From assembly GCA_030431715.1 (NCBI GenBank), contig JAUIIO010000006.1:101022-165021 (forward strand): a stretch of 64,000 bases of DNA, written 5' to 3'. The stretch comes from a bacterium. Its GTDB lineage: Bacteria > Bdellovibrionota_C > UBA2361 > RFPC01. Under the pieces are notes generated by a model, which ran no database searches, was not told the origin of the DNA, and was given only the letters and a program-made list of their open reading frames with translations. Position numbers and translations under genes: made by a program. This document shows, in pieces, positions 1 through 8,334 of this stretch. Positions within the stretch are counted from its first letter, which is position 1. The number at the start of each line of letters is the position of its first letter.

Positions 1-2
1 GG

Positions 3-221
3 CAGCACCACCTAGAGAAATACAAAAGAGGGACAAGCATACCGGTACTATCGAAAGTCGGAATCGAAGACATGGAGATACCTCTTCCCTCATTGCACGT
101 TCAAAAATCCATAGCAGAGGTGAACGTTCTGGCAAAAGAGGAGCACAATTTGATGGAAAGATTGATTGAACTCAGAGCTGCACAGCTTGAAGGCAATCTT
201 TTACACGGTATGGATCTTTAG
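3..221 (+). CDS. HsdS-like specificity subunit, C-terminal fragment (5' end outside window)
   Basis: An open frame enters from the left edge and ends at TAG 219-221. The 72 visible residues match the end of a type I specificity subunit target-recognition domain: a short strand, the segment IPLPSLHVQKSIAEVN (the usual 'iPlPplxxQxxI' pattern), then a leucine-rich helix like the conserved coiled-coil spacer. It stops 18 bp before hsdM and is probably co-transcribed with it. A second complete HsdS lies downstream of hsdM, so this may be a half-size accessory S subunit, a target-domain donor, or the end of another restriction system. The fold is fairly clear; the role is inferred. Confidence 0.6.
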   Translation, partial: QHHLEKYKRGTSIPVLSKVGIEDMEIPLPSLHVQKSIAEVNVLAKEEHNLMERLIELRAAQLEGNLLHGMDL

Positions 222-239
222 ATTTAGAGGAGCAAGGAA

Positions 240-1739
240 GTGAGTAACGAGACAAAGATTAATCAAGCAGAGATTAATGCAATAGCATGGAAAGCATGTG
301 ACACCTTCCGTGGTGTTGTCGATCCGGCTGAATACAAAAACTACATCCTCGTGATGCTCTTCGTGAAGTATCTGTCTGACGTATGGCAAGACCACTACGA
401 GCAATACGAAAAAGAGCTTAAGGGAGATAAAGAGCTTATCAAACGAAAGATGAGCCGAGAACGGTTCTTTATGCCCGAGCACAGTCTGTTCGAAAACCTC
501 TACAAAGAAAGAGATTCGAGTAATCTTGGAGAGATCATCAATACAGCTTTGGATGATATCGAAGAACACAACAAGGCAAAACTTGAAGGTGTTTTTCGGA
601 ATATCGATTTCAATTCTGAATCTAATCTTGGACAGACTAAAGACAGGAATAAAAGGCTTAAGAACCTTCTTGAGGATTTTAATGACCCTAAGTTGAACCT
701 CCGTCCGTCTCGAATAGGAAACCATGATGTTATTGGTTCCACGTATGAATATCTAATAGGTAGGTTCGCAAGTGATTCAGGAAAAAAAGGGGGTGAATTT
801 TACACTCCTCAAGGAGTAGCTGAACTATTAGCAGAGGTTCTCGAAGCAAAGCCAGGAGACCGTATTTCAGATCCTGCATGTGGATCGGGTTCATTGCTCA
901 TACGGGTAGCCAGCCATATAGGTGGGAAAAACTTTTCTGTTTACGGACAAGAGAGTAACGGCTCGACCTGGGCACTTTGTATGATGAACATGTTTCTTCA
1001 TTCAATAGACAATGCCCGTATTGAATGGGGGGATACGATAAGAAACCCGAAACTTATCGAAGATGATGCTTTAATGAAGTTCGACGTTGTTGTAGCCAAT
1101 CCTCCATTTTCGCTTGATAAGTGGGGAGCAGATGACGTTGCCAAAGATAAGCACAACAGATTTTTTCGAGGTGTTCCACCAAAGAGTAAAGGAGACTATG
1201 CCTTCATTACCCACATGGTTGAAACAGCAGTCGAAGGTAAAGGCAGAGTTGGGGTTATAGTGCCTCATGGAGTTCTCTTCAGAGGAAGCTCTGAAGGAAA
1301 GATTAGACAAAAGTTTATCGAAGAGAATTTACTTGATGCCGTCATTGGTCTGCCCTCTAACCTCTTCTTTGGAACTGGCATTCCGGCAGCGATTCTCATC
1401 TTCAATAAGGGTAAGAAAGATAAAAATGTACTCTTTATTGATGCAAGTCGAGAGTTTGAAGAAGGAAAGAATCAGAACAAACTTCGTGATCAAGATATCG
1501 AGAAGATTGTAAAGACCTTCAAAAGTCGAGAATCCATAGACAAGTATTCTTACTTAGCAAGTTTCGATGAGATCAAAGAAAACGACTTTAATCTGAATAT
1601 TCCACGTTACGTAGACACTTTCGAGGAGGAAGAAGAGATTGATCTTAAGACAGTGCAGAAAGAGATTGATAAATTGGAAGGTGAGCTTTCAGAGGTTAGG
1701 AAGAAGATGGGTGGATATTTGAAGGAGTTGGGGCTGTGA
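240..1739 (+). CDS. hsdM: Type I restriction-modification methyltransferase subunit HsdM
   Basis: This is the N6-adenine methyltransferase subunit of a type I restriction complex; two copies join one HsdS to methylate host DNA. The 499-aa length is typical. The N-terminal helical HsdM_N domain (about 1-150) is followed by the catalytic domain. SAM-binding motif I, DPACGSG, lies near residue 211 and catalytic motif IV, NPPF, near residue 287; GGEFYTPQ just before motif I is also characteristic. The start is GTG at 240, preceded by the purine-rich GAGGAGCAAGGAA. The stop overlaps the next start (GTGA), so HsdM and HsdS are translationally coupled. Confidence 0.96.
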   Translation: MSNETKINQAEINAIAWKACDTFRGVVDPAEYKNYILVMLFVKYLSDVWQDHYEQYEKELKGDKELIKRKMSRERFFMPEHSLFENLYKERDSSNLGEIINTALDDIEEHNKAKLEGVFRNIDFNSESNLGQTKDRNKRLKNLLEDFNDPKLNLRPSRIGNHDVIGSTYEYLIGRFASDSGKKGGEFYTPQGVAELLAEVLEAKPGDRISDPACGSGSLLIRVASHIGGKNFSVYGQESNGSTWALCMMNMFLHSIDNARIEWGDTIRNPKLIEDDALMKFDVVVANPPFSLDKWGADDVAKDKHNRFFRGVPPKSKGDYAFITHMVETAVEGKGRVGVIVPHGVLFRGSSEGKIRQKFIEENLLDAVIGLPSNLFFGTGIPAAILIFNKGKKDKNVLFIDASREFEEGKNQNKLRDQDIEKIVKTFKSRESIDKYSYLASFDEIKENDFNLNIPRYVDTFEEEEEIDLKTVQKEIDKLEGELSEVRKKMGGYLKELGL

Positions 1740-3028
1740 AAAGAACAAAGAACCATCCCTCTCTCACACCTTCAGCAATAGAGAAATTGGTCAACACGGG
1801 GCTTGTATGTGAATCTGCTTTACTGTCTTGGAGATTAAAACGATTCGGTGATGTGTGTACTGTTCGACAAGGGTTGCAAATCAAGATTGAAGAAAGATTT
1901 AAGCAGTCAGCACCAAACCGATACAAATATGTAACAATTCAACACATTAGCAACGGATGGGCAAATCCAGAATTCATAGAAAATCCTAGCAAATCAGTAA
2001 TCTGCTCCCCTACGGATGTCCTCATGACTAGAACAGGAAACACTGGGATTGTAGTAACAAATGTCGATGGGGTGTTTCATAATAACTTTTTCTTAATTGA
2101 TTTTGATAGAACAATCTTAGATAGAGATTTTTTAGTAAATTATCTTCGTTCACCCAGGATACAGCACTACTTGCTGACAAATGCTGGCACCAGCACCATA
2201 CCAGATTTAAACCACGGAGACTTCTATAGCATCCCTGTAGTTCTCCCGCCTCTCACCGAACAAAAGAAAATTTCCGAAATTCTGAGCTGCTGGGATTCGG
2301 CAATTGAAACCATCGAGAAACTGATCGATGCCAAGACTAGGTTTAAGAAGGGGTTGATGCAGAGACTTTTCAAGAAAGAGCTGGACAACATGATTCCACT
2401 GGGGGAAGTCTTAGAATTTTCTCAGTACGGACTTTCAAATGCAGCATCATCAACCGGAGCAATCCCGATGTTGAGAATGCTAAACTTGGTCAATGGAAAG
2501 GTTTCAACTCGTGATCTGGTATACATTGATTTAAAAGAATCGGAGCAAAATAGTTATTTGCTTCAACCGAAAGATATTCTTTTTAATCGTACCAATAGTC
2601 AGGATTTAGTCGGCAAAACAGCTCTCTTCTCCCTCGAAGGTTCATACGTTTGTGCTTCGTACATTGTACGTCTACGAACCAACACAGATAGGATGCTCCC
2701 CGAGTATTTAAACTATTTTCTAAATTTCAACCCCACACAACAGAGACTGAAATCTTTAGCTACCAAGGGAGTAAGTCAGTCGAATATCAACCCAACCAAT
2801 CTAAAGAAGTTTCTTAAGGTTCCTGTGCCTTCCCTGGAGATTCAGCAACAAAGCATAGAAGCTCTTCAATTCCTTGATCAAGAACTTGGCATGTTAGATG
2901 ACCTACTTTGTAAAGTTTCTCTGCAAAAGAATGGTCTCATGCAACAACTGCTTACCGGCAATATTCCAGTAAGCCTTTCTGAGGAAACAACCCACTCAAC
3001 TAAAGAGGAGTATGCATTAAATGCATAA
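1736..3028 (+). CDS. hsdS: Type I restriction-modification specificity subunit HsdS
   Basis: This DNA-recognition subunit sets the target sequence for methylation and cleavage. The 430 residues form two tandem target-recognition domains. The first (about 30-185) ends in VVLPPLTEQKKISEIL, followed by the central helical spacer ending FKKGLMQRLF. The second (about 215-380) ends in VPVPSLEIQQQSIEAL, followed by a second spacer ending KNGLMQQLLTG. The repeated spacer ends show the internal pseudo-symmetry of the family. The GTG start overlaps the hsdM stop by 4 bp. The recognised site cannot be predicted from sequence alone. Confidence 0.94.
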   Translation: MKRTKNHPSLTPSAIEKLVNTGLVCESALLSWRLKRFGDVCTVRQGLQIKIEERFKQSAPNRYKYVTIQHISNGWANPEFIENPSKSVICSPTDVLMTRTGNTGIVVTNVDGVFHNNFFLIDFDRTILDRDFLVNYLRSPRIQHYLLTNAGTSTIPDLNHGDFYSIPVVLPPLTEQKKISEILSCWDSAIETIEKLIDAKTRFKKGLMQRLFKKELDNMIPLGEVLEFSQYGLSNAASSTGAIPMLRMLNLVNGKVSTRDLVYIDLKESEQNSYLLQPKDILFNRTNSQDLVGKTALFSLEGSYVCASYIVRLRTNTDRMLPEYLNYFLNFNPTQQRLKSLATKGVSQSNINPTNLKKFLKVPVPSLEIQQQSIEALQFLDQELGMLDDLLCKVSLQKNGLMQQLLTGNIPVSLSEETTHSTKEEYALNA

Positions 3029-3038
3029 TTGAACGGTC

Positions 3039-4190
3039 ATGGATTTCAAAGACTTCAAAGCAGGAACATATAAACCCCAAGGAGATCACAAAACCTTCTC
3101 CCCGGCTTTGATCAATCAACAATGGATCTGGAGTAATACTCAGATCAATACCCTTCTCGAAGAGGCAAACACTGCTCTTGGAGAACTCAGTGCATTTTCA
3201 AGAATAGTTCCAAATGTTGAACTCTTTATCCGTATGCACATCGTTAAAGAAGCTACGGATTCAAGTAGAATTGAAGGTACAAAAACTGAATTTGATGAAG
3301 CCTTTCTCGATAGAGAATCCATAGATCCTGAGAAAAGAGACGATTGGGAAGAAGTTCAGAACTATATCAAGGCAGTAGACTTTGCTCTTGCTGAACTCAA
3401 GAAAATTCCTCTTTCAAATAGACTCATTCGAGAAACTCATAAGGTCTTAATGACTGGGGTTCGAGGACGAAACAAAACTCCAGGAGAATTCAGAAAAGTT
3501 CAAAACTGGATCGGTGGTAGAAGTGCTGCTGAGGCACGATTTGTTCCCCCAAGTCCCGAAGAGGTTTTGGATCTGATGAGTGATCTTGAAGCCTTCCTTC
3601 ACAATGAAGAAATCCATGTGCCCCATCTGATTAGAATTGCACTTGCTCACTACCAGTTCGAGACTATTCACCCATTTCTTGATGGAAATGGTCGTACTGG
3701 AAGATTGCTTATTACTCTCTATCTCATTTCAAAGGGCATCCTCGATTATCCAACCCTTTACCTTTCAGATTACCTTGAGAAAAAACGACAGGAATATTTC
3801 GATAACTTAAATGCTGCACGAACAAACAGTGATATCGAGTATTGGATTATTTTCTTTCTTGGAGCTGTTACTGAAACAGCAAGAAAAGGTAGTAGAGTCT
3901 TTAAGGCTATTCTTGAACTCAAAGAAGAAGTTGAGAACATTTCAAATGAAGCCGGCTCAAGAGGGCAGTCGATAAGAGTCTTCTTCAATCACCTCTTTAC
4001 GAATCCAGTTCTTAAACTTTCAAACCAGCTCACCTTTGGAGAGCTTTCCAATAGAAATATCAGAAGGCTGATAAGTGAGTTTGAAGAAGCCGGATTCCTT
4101 CTGGAAGTAACCGGTCAAAAGAGAAACCAGGTCTTTGTCTTTAAGAGATATCTCGACCTATTCCAGATTGAGGAGGGTGATAATGAGTAG
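3039..4190 (+). CDS. Fic-domain AMPylating (adenylyltransferase) protein, class II
   Basis: Fic enzymes transfer AMP or another nucleotide moiety to hydroxyl groups on target proteins. The 383-aa protein carries the full catalytic motif HPFLDGNGRTGR near residues 211-222, with catalytic His and phosphate-binding Gly-Asn-Gly-Arg. It also carries the N-terminal inhibitory helix motif SSRIEG near residues 75-80 ([S/T]xxxE[G/N]), which makes it class II and self-inhibited. A C-terminal winged-helix-like tail (about 320-383, including SNRNIRRLISEFEEAGFL) may bind DNA or the target. It begins 10 bp after hsdS, inside the restriction operon. Fic genes between hsdS and hsdR recur in bacteria; whether this one modifies Hsd subunits is unknown. 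Confidence 0.92.
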   Translation: MDFKDFKAGTYKPQGDHKTFSPALINQQWIWSNTQINTLLEEANTALGELSAFSRIVPNVELFIRMHIVKEATDSSRIEGTKTEFDEAFLDRESIDPEKRDDWEEVQNYIKAVDFALAELKKIPLSNRLIRETHKVLMTGVRGRNKTPGEFRKVQNWIGGRSAAEARFVPPSPEEVLDLMSDLEAFLHNEEIHVPHLIRIALAHYQFETIHPFLDGNGRTGRLLITLYLISKGILDYPTLYLSDYLEKKRQEYFDNLNAARTNSDIEYWIIFFLGAVTETARKGSRVFKAILELKEEVENISNEAGSRGQSIRVFFNHLFTNPVLKLSNQLTFGELSNRNIRRLISEFEEAGFLLEVTGQKRNQVFVFKRYLDLFQIEEGDNE

Positions 4191-4424
4191 CTTCCAAATA
4201 GCCCATAGCCCTCTTGTGGCAAGTTCAGGGGCTTTCTTTCCACAACGGAGATTCTTGTGGCAAGCAAGGATGATTAGATATGCAAATCAATATGTTATGG
4301 GCTTTTTGTCACTAAGGAATTTTATAGTGACAAAAATAGCTCAAATTGGCACCAATGAAATCCATCGTGCCAATACTGAGAATAAGCAATTTAAATCAGC
4401 TAGTTACCAGAGTGAGGAACTGTC
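4191..4424 (+). promoter_or_regulatory. fic-hsdR intergenic region with inverted and direct repeats
   Basis: This 234-bp gap is unusually rich in symmetry for the inside of an operon. It has a perfect 12-bp inverted repeat, TTTTTGTCACTA (4303-4314) and its complement (4325-4336), with a 10-nt loop. It has an 8-bp inverted pair ATTGGCAC (4345-4352) / GTGCCAAT (4367-4374). It also has a direct repeat TCTTGTGGCAAG at 4212-4223 and 4253-4264. The most likely meaning is a separate promoter with operators, or an attenuator, controlling hsdR. An 81-codon frame from ATG 4183 to 4428 overlaps both neighbours, but its protein shows no recognisable features, so I treat it as doubtful. Confidence 0.45.
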
Positions 4425-7400
4425 ATGACTTCATTTCGGTACCAAGAGGACGATATCAGCCAGATTCCAGCTCTACAGCTCCTTATAAACCTCGGATACC
4501 AATACATCCCTCAAGCCGAAACGATTAAGGAGAGAGGTTCAAAGACCTCTAACGTGCTCTTAGAAGGCATCCTGAAAGACCAGCTGAAGAAGATCAATAA
4601 GGGAGGAGCAAAGGGAAATGATTTCTCAGATTCCAATATTCAAAATGCTATCGGCACTCTGAAAGATATTCCTTTCGACGGATTAGTAAGAACCAACGAA
4701 AAGATCTATGACCTGCTTACTCTTGGAAAGAGTTATGAAGAAACCATTGATGGAAATAAGAAAAGCTACAACCTCAAATACATCGATTGGTTAAATCCAG
4801 AAAAGAACTCATTTCACGTTACTGAAGAATACGAAGTAGCAAGAACAGCCAGTAATGAAACGAGAAGACCAGATATCGTTCTGTTCGTAAATGGTATTCC
4901 CTTTGTTGTAATTGAATGTAAAAGACCTGACCTACAAGATACCGATCCGATTGATCAGGCTATTTCACAGCATAATAGAAATCAGAAATCCAATGAAATT
5001 CCATCACTCTTTGTTTTTGCTCAATACCTTTTGGCAATTTCAAAAAATGATGCCATGTATGCAACAGCCGGAACTGAAGATAGAAAGTTCTGGTCAAAAT
5101 GGAAGAACCTAAAAGACCTTGATAAAGAGATTCAAAAATCCATATCCAAAGAGGTTCCGAAAGAGATAAACGATCTCATATTCTCTCAGCCGTTTAGAAA
5201 ATCCATGCCGAAGGTTAAGCAGGACTTAAAAAGAAAAGTATCTGAACAAGATAGAGTCCTGTATGCACTTTGTAAAAAAGATGAGCTTTTAAACAATACC
5301 TTTAGAAATATTGTCTATGACGCCGGCATTAAGAAAGTAGCCAGATACCAGCAGCACTATACCGTCCAGAATATCGTTCAGAGAGTGAAGAAGGTCGGCT
5401 CTGATGGACGAAGAAAAGGGGGTGTGGTGTTCCATACCCAGGGTTCCGGTAAGTCACTCACGATGGTGCTTTTAGCCAAGGCATTGATTCTCGATTCTGA
5501 TATTCAAAATCCAAAGATCATTCTTGTCACTGACAGGAAGGATCTCGACCGGCAGATCAGGAACAATTTTAAAAACTGTGGGCTTGATCCAAAGCAAGCA
5601 AAAACTGGGACTCACCTCTTGGATATCGTCGAGGAAGGCAAAGCCAGTATCATCACCACAGTTATTAATAAATTTGAAGCTGGTCTCAGAAGAAGAAACT
5701 ACAAGAACGAATCGAAAGATATCTTCATCCTGGTTGATGAAAGCCACAGAACTCAGTACGGCAATCTTAACATCCAAATGCAGAAAGTGTTTCCGAATGC
5801 CTGTTATTTAGGCTTCACAGGCACTCCACTAATGAAAAAGGATAAGAATACAGCTACCAAGTTCGGGGGGATGATCGAGCCGGCATACACCATTCACCAA
5901 GCTGTAGAGGACGGTGCTGTTGTCGAGCTAATGTACGAAGGACGAAGCAGTGTCCTTGATGTAAATAAACATTCAATTGATAAATGGTTTGAGAGAATCA
6001 CTGAACTGCTGAGTGACGAGCAAAAGAAAGACCTCAAGAAGAAGTTTGCCAAGTCAGATAAGCTCAACACTGTAGAGCAGCATATCAAGATAGTTGCTTA
6101 CGATATCAGTGACCACTTCAATCGAAAATTCAAAGGCACACCCTTTAAAGGACAACTTGTAGCTCCTGATAAGAAGAGTGCTCTCCTCTATCACCAATAT
6201 CTTGAAGAATGTGGGCTAGTAAGCTCAGAAGTAATTATCTCAGGACCCGATGAAAGAGAAGGACACGAGAACATCTATGACGAATCAACAGATCCGGTAA
6301 TTAAGTTCTGGAAGAAAGTCATGGAACGATGGGGTTCAGATGATGCCTATAATGAAGGTGTTATTAACCTATTCAACAATCAAGACCATCCAGAGATTAT
6401 CATTGTAGTTGATAAACTCCTTACAGGCTTTGATGCTCCAAGGAATACTGTCCTCTACCTCACCAAGAATTTAAAAGATCATACCCTTCTTCAGGCTATT
6501 GCCCGTGTAAACCGGCTCTACCCTGGAAAGGATTTCGGATACATCGTTGATTACTACGGAGTACTTGGAAACCTTGACCATGCTCTGACTGAATACGGTG
6601 CACTCTCTGACTTCGAAGAGGGAGATCTTGAAAGTGCTCTCATCAATATCAATGAAGAAGTTGAGAAGCTCCCACAGAGACATTCTCAGCTCTGGGATAT
6701 CTTCAAAGGTGTCGAGAACAAATCAGACACTGAAGAGCTTGAACAGCATTTAGCTGATGAAGCTCTACGTCATCGTTTCTATGAACGACTTTCTGCCTTT
6801 GCACGAAATCTGGATATTGCTCTGGCAAACTTAAAATTTGCCACAGAAACACCGGACGAAGAGGTAAGAAAGTATAAATCAGACTTAAGAGCTTTCATGA
6901 GTCTTAGAAAGTCAGTCCAAAGACGGTATGCCGAAACCGTTGATTTTAAAGAATACGAACAAAGAATCGGCAAGGTTTATAACACCTATGTCACCTCTGA
7001 TGAGATTGAGCAGATTACTCCTCTCGTCAATATCTTCGAGAAAGACAAGTTCGACGAGGAAGTTGCCAAAGTCGTTGGAGAAGCTGCCAAGGCAGACACA
7101 ATAGCTTCCAGAACCATGAAGACCTGTACCGAGAAGATGCAAGAAGACCCAGCTTTCTACACACGATTTTCAAAGATGATTGAGGATCTGATTGAAGAGT
7201 GGAGAAAGAGAAGAATCTCAGAAGGTGAATACCTCAAGAGAGCTAAAGATATTATGGAGAAGGTTCAAAATAGAACCGATGACGATATCCCAGAAAAGCT
7301 CAGAGGATATGACGTTGCTAAAGCATATTACGGCATTGTAGCTGAAACAGCTCCTTCTTATGGAAACAAGAAGTTCGATGAAAAAGATGTCTATGCAGAT

Positions 7401-7610
7401 ATTGCACTCAAGATAAACGAGATTGTTGAAAAGAAAGGTTCAATAGTTGATTGGGAGCAAAAGCAAGATATTCAGAATGAAATCCTCAATGAAGTAGAAG
7501 ACTGCCTGATTGAATTCAAATCCAAGTATGAGATCGATCTGGATTGGGAACAGATTGATAAGATCATGCAGGAGTCACTAGACATAGCAAAATACAGGGC
7601 AGTTCAGTAA
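4425..7610 (+). CDS. hsdR: Type I restriction enzyme endonuclease/translocase subunit HsdR
   Basis: This ATP-driven DNA translocase cleaves unmethylated DNA. The 1061-aa protein starts with a PD-(D/E)XK nuclease domain: RRPDIVLF supplies the Asp near residue 149, and IECKRP supplies Glu and Lys near 164-166. The SF2 motor follows, with Walker A GSGKS near residue 340, the DESHRTQ box near 436, GFTGTPL after it, and motif VI-like ARVNRLYPGK near 690. The long helical C-terminus (about 750-1061) is the HsdM/HsdS interaction part. The ATG start follows the repeat-rich intergenic region, so hsdR may have its own control. The stop and the next start share a base (TAATG). Confidence 0.96.
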   Translation: MTSFRYQEDDISQIPALQLLINLGYQYIPQAETIKERGSKTSNVLLEGILKDQLKKINKGGAKGNDFSDSNIQNAIGTLKDIPFDGLVRTNEKIYDLLTLGKSYEETIDGNKKSYNLKYIDWLNPEKNSFHVTEEYEVARTASNETRRPDIVLFVNGIPFVVIECKRPDLQDTDPIDQAISQHNRNQKSNEIPSLFVFAQYLLAISKNDAMYATAGTEDRKFWSKWKNLKDLDKEIQKSISKEVPKEINDLIFSQPFRKSMPKVKQDLKRKVSEQDRVLYALCKKDELLNNTFRNIVYDAGIKKVARYQQHYTVQNIVQRVKKVGSDGRRKGGVVFHTQGSGKSLTMVLLAKALILDSDIQNPKIILVTDRKDLDRQIRNNFKNCGLDPKQAKTGTHLLDIVEEGKASIITTVINKFEAGLRRRNYKNESKDIFILVDESHRTQYGNLNIQMQKVFPNACYLGFTGTPLMKKDKNTATKFGGMIEPAYTIHQAVEDGAVVELMYEGRSSVLDVNKHSIDKWFERITELLSDEQKKDLKKKFAKSDKLNTVEQHIKIVAYDISDHFNRKFKGTPFKGQLVAPDKKSALLYHQYLEECGLVSSEVIISGPDEREGHENIYDESTDPVIKFWKKVMERWGSDDAYNEGVINLFNNQDHPEIIIVVDKLLTGFDAPRNTVLYLTKNLKDHTLLQAIARVNRLYPGKDFGYIVDYYGVLGNLDHALTEYGALSDFEEGDLESALININEEVEKLPQRHSQLWDIFKGVENKSDTEELEQHLADEALRHRFYERLSAFARNLDIALANLKFATETPDEEVRKYKSDLRAFMSLRKSVQRRYAETVDFKEYEQRIGKVYNTYVTSDEIEQITPLVNIFEKDKFDEEVAKVVGEAAKADTIASRTMKTCTEKMQEDPAFYTRFSKMIEDLIEEWRKRRISEGEYLKRAKDIMEKVQNRTDDDIPEKLRGYDVAKAYYGIVAETAPSYGNKKFDEKDVYADIALKINEIVEKKGSIVDWEQKQDIQNEILNEVEDCLIEFKSKYEIDLDWEQIDKIMQESLDIAKYRAVQ

Positions 7611-8326
7611 TGGAAGCAGTTGATTACGATAGTATTACCTTTGGGAGGGAGAAAATTCAGTTTTCACTGGTAAGAAGACCAAGAAAGACCCTTGGTATCA
7701 ATGTTCATCCAGATATGAGCATTGAAGTAATAGCTCCAGAAGATGCCACAATCCCAAAAATCCATTCCAAAGTACGTAAACGAGCACCATGGATTTTAAA
7801 GCAACAGGAATACTTCTATCAGTTCATGCCAGCTACTCCACCAAGGAAATATATCAGTGGAGAGACTCACAAGTACCTTGGAAGGCAATATCGTCTAAAA
7901 ATCCATAAATCACTTCTTGAAGAAGTAAAACTCAAAGGTCAATTCCTTCACGTTTATACGTCAGACAAGAAAGATACCAGAAAGATTAAGAAACTTGTTG
8001 AGACATGGTACCGAGAGAAAGCAAAAGAACGATTCGATACACAAATCCATAAACTACTTCCGAAGTTTTCAAAGTATAAAATCTCCGTTCCAAATATCGA
8101 GCTTAAGAAGATGCCAAAAAGATGGGGCAGCTGTCACATCAACGGGAAAATAACTCTCAATCCAGATCTCATCAAAGCACCAAGCCAGTGTATCGAATAT
8201 GTGCTGATGCACGAGCTTTGCCATCTTGTTGAGCCTTCTCACAGTCAGAAGTACTACAGGCTACTGAAAAGAATGATGCCGGATTGGGAGAAGAGGAAAG
8301 AAAGATTAGAGAAGGCTTTGGTATAG
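7610..8326 (+). CDS. YgjP/DUF45-family M48-like zinc metallopeptidase
   Basis: A predicted zinc metallopeptidase (238 aa). The C-terminal half has the zinc motif HELCHLVEPSHS, in which HExxH supplies two zinc ligands and the catalytic Glu, preceded by the family pattern KRWGSC and then NPDLIKAP. The N-terminus is a beta-rich DUF45 domain. The ATG overlaps the hsdR stop (TAATG). Proteins of this family are regularly encoded next to hsdR, which suggests processing or turnover of HsdR, as known for proteolytic restriction alleviation; that role is inferred. The family call is secure, the substrate unknown. Confidence 0.9.
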   Translation: MEAVDYDSITFGREKIQFSLVRRPRKTLGINVHPDMSIEVIAPEDATIPKIHSKVRKRAPWILKQQEYFYQFMPATPPRKYISGETHKYLGRQYRLKIHKSLLEEVKLKGQFLHVYTSDKKDTRKIKKLVETWYREKAKERFDTQIHKLLPKFSKYKISVPNIELKKMPKRWGSCHINGKITLNPDLIKAPSQCIEYVLMHELCHLVEPSHSQKYYRLLKRMMPDWEKRKERLEKALV

Positions 8327-8334
8327 AACTGAGA

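Noticed and set aside
4345..4374. TTGGCAC considered as a sigma-54 promoter element
   Set aside because: The required -12 TTGC element at the proper spacing is missing. The bases are better explained by the inverted repeat.
4183..4428. An 81-codon frame overlapping fic and hsdR
   Set aside because: The frame overlaps both neighbours as a coupled gene would, but the protein has no recognisable composition or motif and the interval is full of inverted repeats. A regulatory role is more likely.
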